From the NCBI GenBank assembly GCA_009741485.1, contig CM019217.1:39647330-39711329 (forward strand): a stretch of DNA of 64,000 nucleotides, given 5' to 3'. Shown one piece after another: positions 52,901 to 64,000 of the stretch. The position numbers and the translations under genes were made by a program. The notes beneath the pieces were generated by a model that was not told where the DNA came from, searched no databases, and saw only the letters and a list, made by a program, of their open reading frames with translations. Position 1 is the first letter of the stretch, and each line of letters starts with the position of its first letter. Origin of the DNA: Malurus cyaneus samueli. Its lineage: Eukaryota; Chordata; Aves; Passeriformes; Maluridae.

Positions 52901-55900
52901 GGTGCAATATATTCAGAGAAGATGAATATTCCCAATGCCCTTCAAAACTTCGAGGAATACAGATGTGGTGACTTTCACTGCGAGAGAGAGAGGTTTAGTA
53001 CCTCGGCTAAAATAAAATGGTGATAAGCAATAGAAAACCCTCATAGAGAAGGAATCTCCAAAGTTTAATAGTGTTTCAATATAAGTAGAATTTTGGGGGG
53101 GATTGAAGAAGGGAGGTGTAGATATCTTAAACTTTCCAGTATATAGTCACTCCATTTTTTTTCTATATATCCATCACATGATGAGATGAAATACAGTTAT
53201 GCTAACCCAGCCGCTTCATAAGCGTGTGTGTATGTATATGAAAATAAAAAGTCCCTTTTATAATTTGCTCACACAAGGTGAAGTAATGTTTACTTGATGA
53301 CTAATGCTACAGCCAGTCCCATCAATATCTCATCAGAATATCTTACAGGCCAAATATGAAGTTCGTTTGACATAGTGTGGAATCATCAGTAAGAGACAAA
53401 ATAGAAAGTAACTGGTCAAAATATTTGTTTAGTAACTCCAGTTGTTTACATCACCCATGAAAACACATTCAGAGCTAAAATTCCTATAGTGAGGTTAGAA
53501 CTCCTCCTCTGGCCTCTTTCTGTTTTCTGCTGTAGCGTCCTCTCCAGATCCAGTGTACTGAAAAAGGAATGAATGACTGTCTGTCTGGTCACTGGGACTG
53601 ATCAAGGTACAAGACTCAGGGATTTTGTATGGGATTAACCTGACAGATAAAACCTGTTTCACTTACCACTGTGGGCTTTTTTCCAGGGAGTTGTAATGAC
53701 TTTGAAATGGCAAGGATTTTGGATTTGAGTTTTCAAAACAAAGGATTATTTATCGATATTTAGGAATATAATAAGCCTGAAGGATGGTTGAGTAACAAAA
53801 GCTGATGTATGCATTGTCTTAATTAAACTGTAGCAGAATGGCTAATCTTCAAGATATTTGAGCAACCAATAGTGGGATTTACAGACATATTTTTATCTGC
53901 TGCTGCACATTCTTTTCAAGGCTGACTCCCTGTTTTGAACTTTGTATAAATCCATCTCTTTCAAACATGTTTTATCTATCTCAAGGTCTTTGTCAAAAGG
54001 TCTTTAAGATTCTGACAAGGACTTTTAAAGCTGGTCAGACTGTTTTACACAACTGATCCAGACAGGATATAAAAATCTCACGGTAAATCTTCTTTTCAAC
54101 AGCTTGGATAGCACACACTTTAAATAGTCACTGCTAGTTTTCTGCATAATCTGATCTTCAGATTAAATTCTGAATTCAACCTTTGGATTCACAGAGCTAG
54201 TTGAACAGAGGCATTCATAGCACTAGTTCGATTTTAAGACATCTAATAGAAAAAACTAATAGCAACAATTCACTCAAAGCTCTAATCATGTTCTTCATTG
54301 GGCCGAGACATAGCCCCAATAATCAGTCTTCATAGAATACATGTGGAGAAGACATGCTTATATTATTCCTTTGGTGTCTCTTTTTGAATCAATTGTTGTC
54401 TGCATGGCACCAGACTGCAGCCTGGCTTTGCATCCTGCTTCCTTTCATTAGGAAGCAGGGGACAATATTTCACCATAGCAGCATATTTCTGAGCCTGAGA
54501 AAGAGGCAGATGCATCATCTTTATTTACTTATTTTAAAGTAGGAGTTATTATGGACAGATTAAACCTTGTTTCTTAATGGGTTTAAGAATCAAAAGGTTA
54601 TTAATGACTGAATAATGAGACATGTGGTTCACAGATTGCCTTGAAATCACCTAGGTAAGACAAATAATTCTTATATGCTTTTTTTTTTCTGAGAGAGAAT
54701 CCCTACCATGCAAAAGGCACAATCAACAACAGAGTAGTAAAGCATCAGTTAAAATTTTCCTTAGAAAAAGCCTGACAGAAACTTATGCAAAAAACCCAGA
54801 TATTGCTGTTGGCTCAAACCTGTCCCAGAGGGCTCTGGCTACAACAGCAGAGCTTTTTAATTATTCTGAAATTGATTTATACACAGATTTATGCAGCTGG
54901 GAATTTTGCAGGTCTCTGCACCATGACAAGCAGTTGAATTCTGAGTAATTACTTCTCTATAACCTGCATTCTGAAAGAATTGGGTTAATTTCTCCTCGGT
55001 CTTAAATGAATGTTTATACAAGTAAATCTTATATTTGAGATAAAATTCCTATTTTTAGAATGGAGTACTAGAAAAAGAAATGTTCCCAAAAATTCACATG
55101 GTAAAAAAAAAGTAATTTTTTTTTAAAAATCAGTTAATTTCTTGGATAAACATTTTGTCATTTAATAAATTTTAAGTATACTGGATACACATTGTAATTT
55201 CTACTATAAAATTGGTGTGTTATTATATTGATGTGTATTTAGGACAAGATCATAAGCGAAAAAGTATATCTGAATGAAGACAGGTTAAAATTATTATTTT
55301 ATTTGTATATCTTCATCTCTAAAGTTAAAACACCAATGTGTTTTTACCATATTGAATATAAATCAGGATAAAATACTTTATTTCATGTAACATAAGTCTA
55401 CCTGTTATAATTAATATATCCTGCAATAAATATCTGCCAAAACCCATAAAAATTAGTTTGCAATGAAGATGCAGCTTTGATTCCATGAGTAGGTTAATTC
55501 CAAGTGTATGCATATACCGATTAGTAGTCAGTAGGGCTTTTTTTCCACATGCCTACACAGCCAAAATACACAACATTTTAGTGTGTTAAATTCAACATAC
55601 ATTTCAGCAGCAATTTGCTTGAAAATACACTGGTAGAAGACAGACTAACAAAGGTCAAATAAATCCAAGCTCTTCAACCAAGGACAAGGAGTTAAGGACA
55701 AGAAAATAAACGTTGCTCTTCCATGGGGCTGGTAAAGTAAAGCAATGTAGGGAAGACAAGATTATTCAAAAGGCACCCTGAATTGGTTGCTCTTATGTCA
55801 GTGTGTAGCTCATTTTCACATTAAACTTCTTAGTTAATGGATAAGAAAAAGACTACACACAAATTATTAGTGTATTTAATGGATTGTATAATGCTGAAAA

Positions 55901-56769
55901 CACCATAGTTTTGCATCCTAAAATGTCAGATATAATGCCAAAGCAATGCAGAATTGTAACTTGACCAGGCATATCTTAGAACACAAATGGAAAGATATGA
56001 CTTATTACAAATCCTATCAACAATACATCATTATTTAATTCATTTTCAGGGAGAAAATTTGAATTAAAAATAAAGAGAACACTTGGCTACCTTGAGAAAT
56101 GAATAAACTTATGGTTTAACCTGTACAATCATAACTAATTGTTTTCACAACCCATAATGCCACCATGGGGAACACAGTATTTTTATGCTCATCACATTTA
56201 ATAGATGAAGATGTATGTGGTCATCCTTTTGGACTTGTAATATTCCTTCATTTTGATTATAATTTTTCCAAGTAGCATCCCAATTTAACGCATACAGCCA
56301 TTGAATGTGCAGATCTGTGGTAGTGAATTCTGTTCATATTAAATTCACAGAAGGTGAGTTTTGTTTAAATGCTGAACACATTACCTGAATAACTCCAGGA
56401 GACATTAACAGAGTATCTAACAGAAGCATGGTTTGGAAAGCAGAGTAGAATCTGCCTTGTCTCTTTTCTCTCCTTTTGAATGTAGAGAACAGTCTGTTCT
56501 TACATGACTTGAAATATCTAAATCTTGGCACACTGTTACAGAAAAAGGAATCACTCACTGTGCATTTGCTAGAAGTAGCCCTCCTGTTATCTCTCATGTG
56601 AAATCCCTTATATCCACTCAGGTATAAACAAGTTGGTTTAGTCTGCATCTACATTTGCTAGACAGGAAAAAGGTAACAATGAAAAGAAAAAAAAAGGTGG
56701 CAACAGAGAAGGTATAGAAGTATAAAGCAAAATCTGAAATTGATCTGAGGACCATCCTGCCTTATCTGT
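49967..56769. other. Intergenic DNA, no gene seen
   Basis: About 6.8 kb of AT-rich sequence with no supported exon, RNA gene or transposon. The stretch 52.7-52.9 kb is locally GC-richer (around 'cagagcagggggctgcc') but not recognised. ORFs here are at most about 104 codons and lack family signatures. Confidence 0.5.
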
Positions 56770-57300
56770 TACCGCTATCATATTTTTGTGGCACCCTACA
56801 CACTCCTCCTCTTCCTCTTTCTCCTTTTTTTGACTGCTCCCTTTGGTATTTATTACCCTTCCATTGTCTCTGCTTGTCTATCCTGTCTTTGTTACCCATC
56901 TTGGTTCTTGCTCCTCTCTCGTTTATACCCAAAGCCCATTTCCCTGATCACTCCCCTCATTCCTTCCTGTTTTCTTCCAGTCTTTCCATGCCTTCCTGGT
57001 AACATCAACCCACGCTGTCCACTCAATTTTGAACTGCTCATTTCTGTTTTCTCTCAGTTTTCTCATGTCCTTTTTTATTTTCCTGGACATTTTACTTCTT
57101 CACTCTGATTTTCCCCTCTCAATTTTTTGTATTGTGTTCTTATTGCTTGACTAACTTCTTCATCAAGTTTCTGCCTGTTACCTTCCTTTTACCTCCTTTA
57201 TCAACCCTTTATGATTTTATTCCCTGTGCCCCATCATGTTCTACCAATAACTACAATACTTGTTTTCCTATTTTTCCCTGTTATCTCCATTCTTTTGTAG
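56770..57300. repeat. Pyrimidine-rich (C/T) block
   Basis: Over about 530 bases the plus strand is dominated by C and T (for example 'ctcctcctcttcctctttct', with further ttcc, ctcc and tccc phrases) while G is scarce. The resulting ORFs 56788-57108 and 57132-57320 translate to Leu/Phe/Ser/Pro-rich hydrophobic strings. I treat them as composition artefacts rather than a membrane protein. It ends about 170 bases before the tandem array at 57471. Confidence 0.6.
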
Positions 57301-57470
57301 AAAACATCAATGAAATATAGGACACATTTTATCTGCACAGTTATGATGCAGACCTGGTCCGCTCTGTTAAACAGTAATTTCCATTGCAGCCTATGTAGCC
57401 TTTTATTACTAATTCTTTGAAGTGTGAAATCTGTTGTTCTGCTAAAATACAGGAGTAATGCATTGTGGGG

Positions 57471-57962
57471 TCCACCTCGGGTTAGTGTTCAGAGATCTAA
57501 AGGGCCTGGAGCTCCTGGCACACTGACCCTACAAAGGGCCTGCGGAGGCCATTGAGACAGGGCCCCAACATGGCTGCTTCTGCATTTTTCCAAATCTGGA
57601 AAACCCAGTTATTGGTTTGAATAATTAACTAGGGCTAGGATTAAGATTCCACCTAGGGTTATGGTTCAGAGATCTAAAGAGCCTGGAGCTCCAGGAACAC
57701 AGCCAAGGGCCTGTGGAGGCCATCGTGGCCAGGCCCCAACATGGCTGCTTCCGCACCTTTGTGACATGGATGAGCCAGGTGGTGGGGTCGTGTATGATTC
57801 ATTAGGGCTAGGGTTAGGATTCCACCTAGGGTTAGTGTTCAGAGATCTAAAGAGCCTGGTGCTCACAGCACACTGGCGCTGCAAAGGGCCTGCGGAGGCC
57901 ATTGAGGCAGGGCCCCAATATGGCTGCTCCTGCAACTTGCTGACATGGCTGAGCCGTGTGGG
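57471..57962 (+). repeat. Satellite-like tandem array, about 175-bp unit, 2.8 copies
   Basis: The phrase 'gttcagagatctaaag' recurs with 'agagatctaa' starting at 57491, 57668 and 57841, so the unit is 177 and 173 bases. Each unit then carries 'gcctggagctcc' (or 'gcctggtgctc'), 'aagggcctgcggaggccat', 'cagggccccaacatggctgc' and, at the unit junction, 'tccacctagggttag'. Junctions 2 and 3 are preceded by 'agggctagggttaggat', a degenerate telomere-like sequence. The array is clearly GC-richer than its flanks. The ORFs 57661-57978 (+), 57666-57935 (-) and 57847-58044 (-) lie in it and are not genes. I cannot name the satellite family. Confidence 0.88.
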
Positions 57963-60900
57963 TAAATCCTCTCTGTAATGACATTTTAACCCTCCAAATC
58001 AAGCAGAATGTTGGACAAGTGTATAAATAATGAGTTATTTGCACTAACTGTCACTCTACCTTATCTAGAAAATCATTCGGTAGTTCTTATCCGCAATTGT
58101 GCCTGGTAAGTATTTTGATCTGTGATAAAACATTATCAGTGTCAGGAACTGTGCATATTCACACTGTTTTCACTTTATTGGAGCTGAAAGTGCTGAGAAC
58201 AAAGCCTCACAACTGATGCATATCTTGTGATTAACACAAAGTTCGAAGGGTGTTGTGCATGAAAGAGACTTCCAAGCCTTCTTTAAGTGCGTCGTTTCTG
58301 TAAGCATCTGAAAATGAGAAGGAAAAATATTTTTAGTGTTTTGGAATTGATTAGGCCTGTATCCAACTGGGTTCAGGTGTTCTTTGTGTGCATTAAAACT
58401 GAGCTTTCAGAGAATGGTAAGTATATTGCAGCAGTTTGCTAAAAAATTTGTTGTAACTATATTGTCTTCTGTTTAAAAAAGCCCACTCTAATCTAGACAT
58501 TCTGACTCATTTTATATGTTTGCAAAGACTAAAAGGTTGCTGAATTCTTGGAACATATGCTCAAACAGCACTATCCTCTATCCCTAGTTTTCTTCTTTCC
58601 CAGGTCCATTTTTTTGCTTAAGAAGTTATCTACACTAGGAAGCTCTAGGAAGCCTCTGGTAAATGGGCCATGGAAAATGAGAACATCAGCTTTCAAACTG
58701 GGACTTCGTATGCAGGAAGAGATCTTTATGTCTGCCTGTGCAATGAATACAGGCTACTTTGGCTCATTTTGTCTCTGCACATGAGACGAGGTAATCAGCA
58801 AAGCAGTTTGGGCTGGGGAAGGACATGCCTGGATGAGCTCCACATCCACTTGCTGGCATGAGCTGCAAAGCCTGCTCCACATTTCCTCCGCTCTGCACAA
58901 CTGCTGGATACAGTTACTTTTCTCCCAACACTGCACAAGAAGAAAAAGACTGATTAGGATGTGAAGAGGTGATGAGACAACGTCAGGCTGCAGATTTCTG
59001 CTAAAATTTAACAGTAAGGTGAATGCTGAGTGGGCTGGCAGAATGGAATTCCCATACATTGTCCTCTAGTGAAGGCAGTCTCTTCTTTCACTGCTCATTT
59101 TAGCTGCCCATGTAGAAATACCCGAATGTCATATGGTCAATAGAGAATCTTAGGAATGTCATATATCTCAGGAGATACATGGCATACATGCTGAATATTG
59201 GGAATGCCATATATCCCAGGGGACCAGGATCAAGATGGAGCTGATCCATCTACTATGCTTATACTATGTATTATCAAGCCAAAAAATCTAACCTGGAAAG
59301 AGAGAATAGAGAGACAAGATATTGAAATGATAATTCTCCTGAACAGCAACAGAAATTATTGGCTTCAGCAAGACAATTTTGGTCTACATTTCTTATTTTG
59401 AAATACACTTCTAGGGTTGTTAGTGGCTTTCATTTACAAAAGTGGAAATATTTACTCTCCAAAAATTATGCAACAAAGAATTGTTTTTCCCTTAAACTTC
59501 CTATTACAATGGGAATGGCACTTGTACACCTAATGCACCTCTACAGAGATGCATTAAAATGACATTTTCTAATATATGAAGCATTTCTGAGATTTTGAAA
59601 ACTTGTTAATTTGCCTTCATACACTTTCTCAAGAAAGATAAGAATGTCATTTCAGATGAACCAAATTAGGGGAATGCCAGGTTCCCACTATCTCAGCTAC
59701 CTATCGAAGCACCAAGTAGAGCAGGGATAAAAGATTTACAGGATGTACTAAAACACCTTTGGTTTCTTTAGTTTGAAGGTAGCTCATGAACAAACAAGAG
59801 AAGTGTAATTAAATTTCCATGGAACTGTAAAAAAAAAATAAATTAATTATTATTTTGTTTCCCAAAGTCTAGTCTTGATTCTAGCCTGCCTTCTCTTGAG
59901 TAGGTGTGTAATCCTTTGCATGTGGAGATGAAATTTTGCATGGTCCAAGAAAGTAAGCAACTTTCAGAGTGCACAAGGCTGTTCTTCTTTCCCTTTAAGT
60001 ATTTTTTATCTTTTTGCCTCCAGCCCAACCAAGCTCCATGAGAGTACTTCTGTAGAGAGCTACTGTAAGTTTGTGTCATTGTTTAAATTTTTACAAGATG
60101 GGGTTTTTCTAAAAAATACGTGAGTCACATCGTTCTCACACTCATGGAGCAAAATTAAACTGTCACAAAATGTTTCTCTGCTTTCTCTGCTGGTATTTTG
60201 TGCCCTGAAATGAAGTACTAAAATTTATTTCTCCTTTATCTGTTGCAAAGATGCAGAATGCGCTGAGGTTCAACACAGAGATTTAAAACCATAAGGAGTT
60301 TCTTGTGAGCTCAGAAATGGTTCTTATGTGTATGAATATATATGTATGCATGTGTGTAGGTGCATCCTGTGAGAAATGAACCTGAAGGAAAAAACAGCAT
60401 GAATTTTCTGGGTTAGCATCTGCTTTGCACAAAAGGGCAGCCTTATGCACAATTTCTTGTTTTACCCAGATGCTTGTCTGTACGAATTCCCATGCTGTCT
60501 ACGGAACAAGGTTGTGATGCAGGTCAGCTCCTTGTCAGTAAAAACTCATCTCTTCACATTTTTACCTTTTGCAGTACTGCCCTGCAGTATAAGTATCTTC
60601 TGCTGTGCACTAGATAACACACAGCATTAAAGGCAATAATTTTGAACTCAATGACTTCTTCCTACCATTCTGTTCTGCTTGAGACAGGAGACAGAACTGT
60701 TTTCATATTTTTCTGACTTATTGTCAGCTGATGTTGGAGTTATTTTAGGCACCTCAGTAACTGTACAGATGTCACTGCTATATTCTCCTTGAGTATACGA
60801 AGTACCAAAACCTAGAGATCCTGGGAGCACCACTATTTAGAGTGATGAAGAATTAGGATGGTTGGCTTAAGTCACAGGTAACAGTAGGAAATAAGTGTGT

Positions 60901-62341
60901 GAAAAGTTGTCTACTGTTTTCTTCATCTGTGCAGGATGAACTCTGCTTTCCATGATGAATCATTATGTTGCTTTGCAGTTTTTTCCCCATATCTCACAAG
61001 ATCCCACACAAGCTTTAAAAAACTCACCAAGAAGAAGAAAAAAAATAAAAGCCAATTTAAATAACACACCCAAGGCTTATTTCCTTCCTCCATTTGCTAT
61101 GAAATCCCAGCAAAAGAAAAAATTACATATGAGCAGTTTTCTTTAAATCTTATGCTAATTAGCTGTTAAACAAGATGAAATTCCAAGGATGAGAATATGC
61201 AAATACCCTGAAGTAACTACTCTTTTTTTCTGAGGGGTCTTACAAAGTTCAAGGAAACTTTCTAGAGTTCCAAAGCACTTTGAGACAGAATTCCTTCTGG
61301 AAGTATCCTGGCTGCTGCTAGGCAGCAATCATAAATTGCAGAATGCATAGATTTTCAATTCTCACACGGTTTTAGAGTCTGACAGAATAACTCTATCTCT
61401 TATATCTTGTTGCTACCCAAGAAGATTTACTGAGGTGAAAAGCATTGTATCCTTACTGAAAGAATACAGAGGGTATATATATGTCCTATCTAAAGCAGTT
61501 TATATTTTTGCAGGAGGCACATACAGTGCATTTTGTCCTGACTTGAGTGATAAATTTTTGAAAGTTCTCGGGAATAATGAACTGGAAAATATATTTTCCC
61601 CACAAGGCTCTTGTATTTTTTTAGCTGGTAGTTTCAGGATTCTATAAATGGTACACATTTTTAGCAGGTGTAAAGCAGCTTTGGAGACTGACTGTCAATG
61701 GCAAGCTAATCCATGCACCAAAAGAAGAGAGATAAAAACCGTACGTACATTTTCCCTAAAGTTTTGGTTTTGAAATATTTTGCCAGAGGATGCCAGACAG
61801 GACCACAATGCCTTAGGATATTACCAGGGGGATGTGCCTTAGATAATCACAATTTTGGCGACAGTAATCAACACCAACAAGATGAGTTCCTAGGAAAGAA
61901 TTGATTAATCCTCTTGTGCACTGCAATATGTGGTGAATAAAATGATTTTTCACGGCTGTACCAGCTCCTGTCCTTTTCCTGTCCCAATAAAGGCTACAGA
62001 CACAATACATTTCAGAAGGAAAAAATAACTAGGACTAACTTTTGATTAAAATGTACATGTATAGCTTGTATTAGTGTTAAGATGAGGTGGTTATACATAT
62101 TAAATGACAAATAAGAACTGTGACATTTTTGATTAAACTGTTTGATCTAGAAAAGTGAGGGGAAATATTTCCCCACATTTTCCAACTTCTCCTACTGTCT
62201 TTTCGAAGAAAATATACTTCTCTTTTCTAGGAGCCAATCCTCTTGTGTAGCAGCTACTAAAAATTAGAGAAGTCAGTGACCAAGAAAATTAAGATTTCTT
62301 AGCTTTACCACAGTTGTCTTAACTACTAATGTAGATTTGTT
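57963..62341. other. Intergenic DNA, no gene seen
   Basis: AT-rich sequence without supported genes. Minor structure: 'ggaatgtcatatatctcagg' (59153) recurs as 'ggaatgccatatatcccagg' (59201), 48 bases apart, with a third weaker relative at 59123. Paired ORFs at 58548-59059 on both strands have no recognisable similarity. Confidence 0.5.
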
Positions 62342-62476
62342 GCCATCCCTGGAGGTAATTGAAAGTTGTGCAGGGCTGGTGCTTAGGGGCAATATAGTGG
62401 TGGACTTGGCAGTGTGGTTTATGGTTGTACTTGATGATCTTCAAGGTCTGTTCCAACCTAAATGATCCTATGATTG
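62342..62476 (+). mobile_element. CR1-type LINE 3' tail, short
   Basis: About 135 bases carrying 'tgccatccctggaggtaatt', then 'gcagggctggtgcttagggg', 'acttgatgatcttcaaggtc', 'tgttccaacctaaatgatcc' and the terminal 'tatgattgtg'. This is a decayed CR1 3' end in plus orientation, heavily 5'-truncated. Confidence 0.92.
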
Positions 62477-64000
62477 TGTACAATTTCTTTCACAAAACAT
62501 TTTGTTTGTTTTTTCCTCTGCACACCCCCCAAAAACCACTCAGTGGTAGGGCAGCATTTTAATTTTTATGGATTCTTCAGTGCCTGCTTGCTCTCATTGC
62601 TAAAACACAAATTTTGTCATATTAAGCACAGTTTTATAGGAAATACTTAAAAATCTAAATGCCAAAATGATTTTGAAGGAATGACAGTTTTTCAGCTAGA
62701 AAAATGTTCTTTCTGTATTTTTCCATCTACCTCTATTATGGAAAATGAGAATGTTAAACAGCCATAAGATAAAGGCCATATGGAATAGCTGCCTTGAGAA
62801 TTATTCTTGAATAGTTTTGCCCTGATGAGGTATTTCTTTAATACATCAACAAAATGCAGTTTCTCTGAGGTATTAGCTTTTCACCAAATGCTGCAGTCTG
62901 GGAAGTAATCTCTCTGTTTGGTTGCAGCTGAATGATTTGGGGAGTGGAAAGTTAGTAGGTAGGCTACAGAGTTCTCCAGAATTAATTTTTATAAATATGG
63001 TTGATAAGAAGACAACTTTTTTGAATTTCAGACACAGTCAGGGAAAAGCAAAAATTTAGATGATTAAACCTTGTTTTTCGTATTTACCAAACTCCACTCT
63101 GCGTACATTTCTCCAATATAAATTATAGCGAGACAAAGTAAAGCATAGATTTTTACAAGCAATTATTGTTTGAAAAATGGTTTGATGTGAAATATTCCCT
63201 GAAAAAAATTACTACCTGACCTTTTAACTGTCTTATATTCAAAACATAAATAGATTTTAATACTTTTAGTAAAACTGAGGCTTCATTTTAAAGGGCTTGT
63301 TTTACTGTGTCCCAAAAGAGGCTCTGGGTGACTGAGATAATTAATACAGGTTTGCTCAAAGTAACCTGGTGTACTACTGATGTTTTAATCTAATAATTCT
63401 TAATTTTATAGCACACACTAGAAGCACTGGTTGTTTTACTTAAAATTAATTACTTACAATTAATCTCTTTTTGATCTCTCATGCTTTTCTTCCTGCATAT
63501 TCACTCATTTCCTCTCACTGCTCTGTTGCCTTTTCCACCAATTTAATGCCAATCCTATCTCAGCCATGAACTCTGTTTCTTATTCTCCTAACAATTCCAC
63601 CTTCCTGTACGTAGCTGGTAAATTCCTTTATGATATCACAAGAAGTACTTAAGAACAGTTAGGATGGTTATGCACTTTCTTGGTTTAGAGGATTACTTTA
63701 TCAAACAAAGATGCCTGATTAGTCTGTCATAATAGAGCAATGAAAAGCTGATATAATATTTAATCCTTCTTTCCTATTTACTTTTATATCTAAAATTAAT
63801 ATTACTGTGCACAATGTATTTGAGACTTGCCTGCTACTTTGGGCACATCACAAGACATGCAGCTGTCTGGATCACATTTCTTTTTTTCAGCTATTATTTC
63901 TATGCTTGCTGTTCATTCTATACCTAATTCCTGATTTACTAGATTTATTATTAGCCATAATAGGTGATTTAAAATGATACTTGATTCATTTATTTTCTTA
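62477..64000. other. Intergenic DNA to window end, no gene seen
   Basis: AT-rich sequence with a C/T-rich patch around 63470-63610. No ORF, RNA gene or retroelement recognised. Confidence 0.5.

Noticed and set aside
56788..57320. Hydrophobic Leu/Phe-rich ORFs resembling a membrane protein
   Set aside because: Pyrimidine-rich DNA automatically encodes Leu, Phe, Ser and Pro. No positively charged loops, conserved motif or splice context was seen.
57661..58044. ORFs of 105, 89 and 65 codons
   Set aside because: They are translations of the satellite-like tandem array and repeat with the unit.
58241..58255. 'aagttcgaagggtg' resembling a tRNA TTCGA arm
   Set aside because: No A-box, acceptor stem or cloverleaf can be formed around it.

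Overview
The window is vertebrate nuclear DNA, almost certainly from a bird and probably a passerine. It is AT-rich and gene-poor. It carries three 3'-truncated CR1-type LINE tails and four long terminal repeats that look like avian endogenous retrovirus (ERV) LTRs. There are no bacterial-type operons, ribosome binding sites or long ORFs. Most six-frame ORFs of 60-120 codons here are chance readings of non-coding DNA or lie inside LTRs and tandem repeats.

The one gene I can support well is a two-coding-exon microprotein gene on the minus strand. Coding exon 1 is 27853-27742 and coding exon 2 is 15826-15741, joined across an intron of about 11.9 kb. The exons splice in frame to a 65-residue protein: a short N-terminus beginning [10 protein letters not shown], one transmembrane helix, an acidic/polar linker and a lysine/arginine-rich tail. 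I identify it as small integral membrane protein 31 (SMIM31; the human locus was formerly LINC01207 at 4q32). A likely poly(A) signal lies at 15536-15531. A possible untranslated first exon and promoter lie around 28.6-28.97 kb.

Layout. 1-465: 3' part of an ERV LTR cut by the window edge. 466-15.5 kb: region downstream of SMIM31, no gene seen. 15.5-28.9 kb: SMIM31. 29-64 kb: upstream intergenic DNA holding three more solo LTRs (30.05-30.64 minus, 41.31-41.86 plus, 46.18-47.28 minus), CR1 tails (35.8, 49.8 and 62.3 kb), a (CCCAT)n array at 34.2 kb, a 25-bp minisatellite at 36.9 kb, a C/T-rich block at 56.8-57.3 kb, and a GC-rich satellite-like array of about 175-bp units at 57.47-57.96 kb with degenerate telomere-like motifs.

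A weaker candidate lies on the minus strand at 45.22-43.65 kb. Three consecutive open segments can be joined in frame through good GT/AG sites, and the product has four N-glycosylation sequons in its last 176 residues. I do not recognise it. It may be an undescribed gene, a decayed gene, an ERV remnant or chance.
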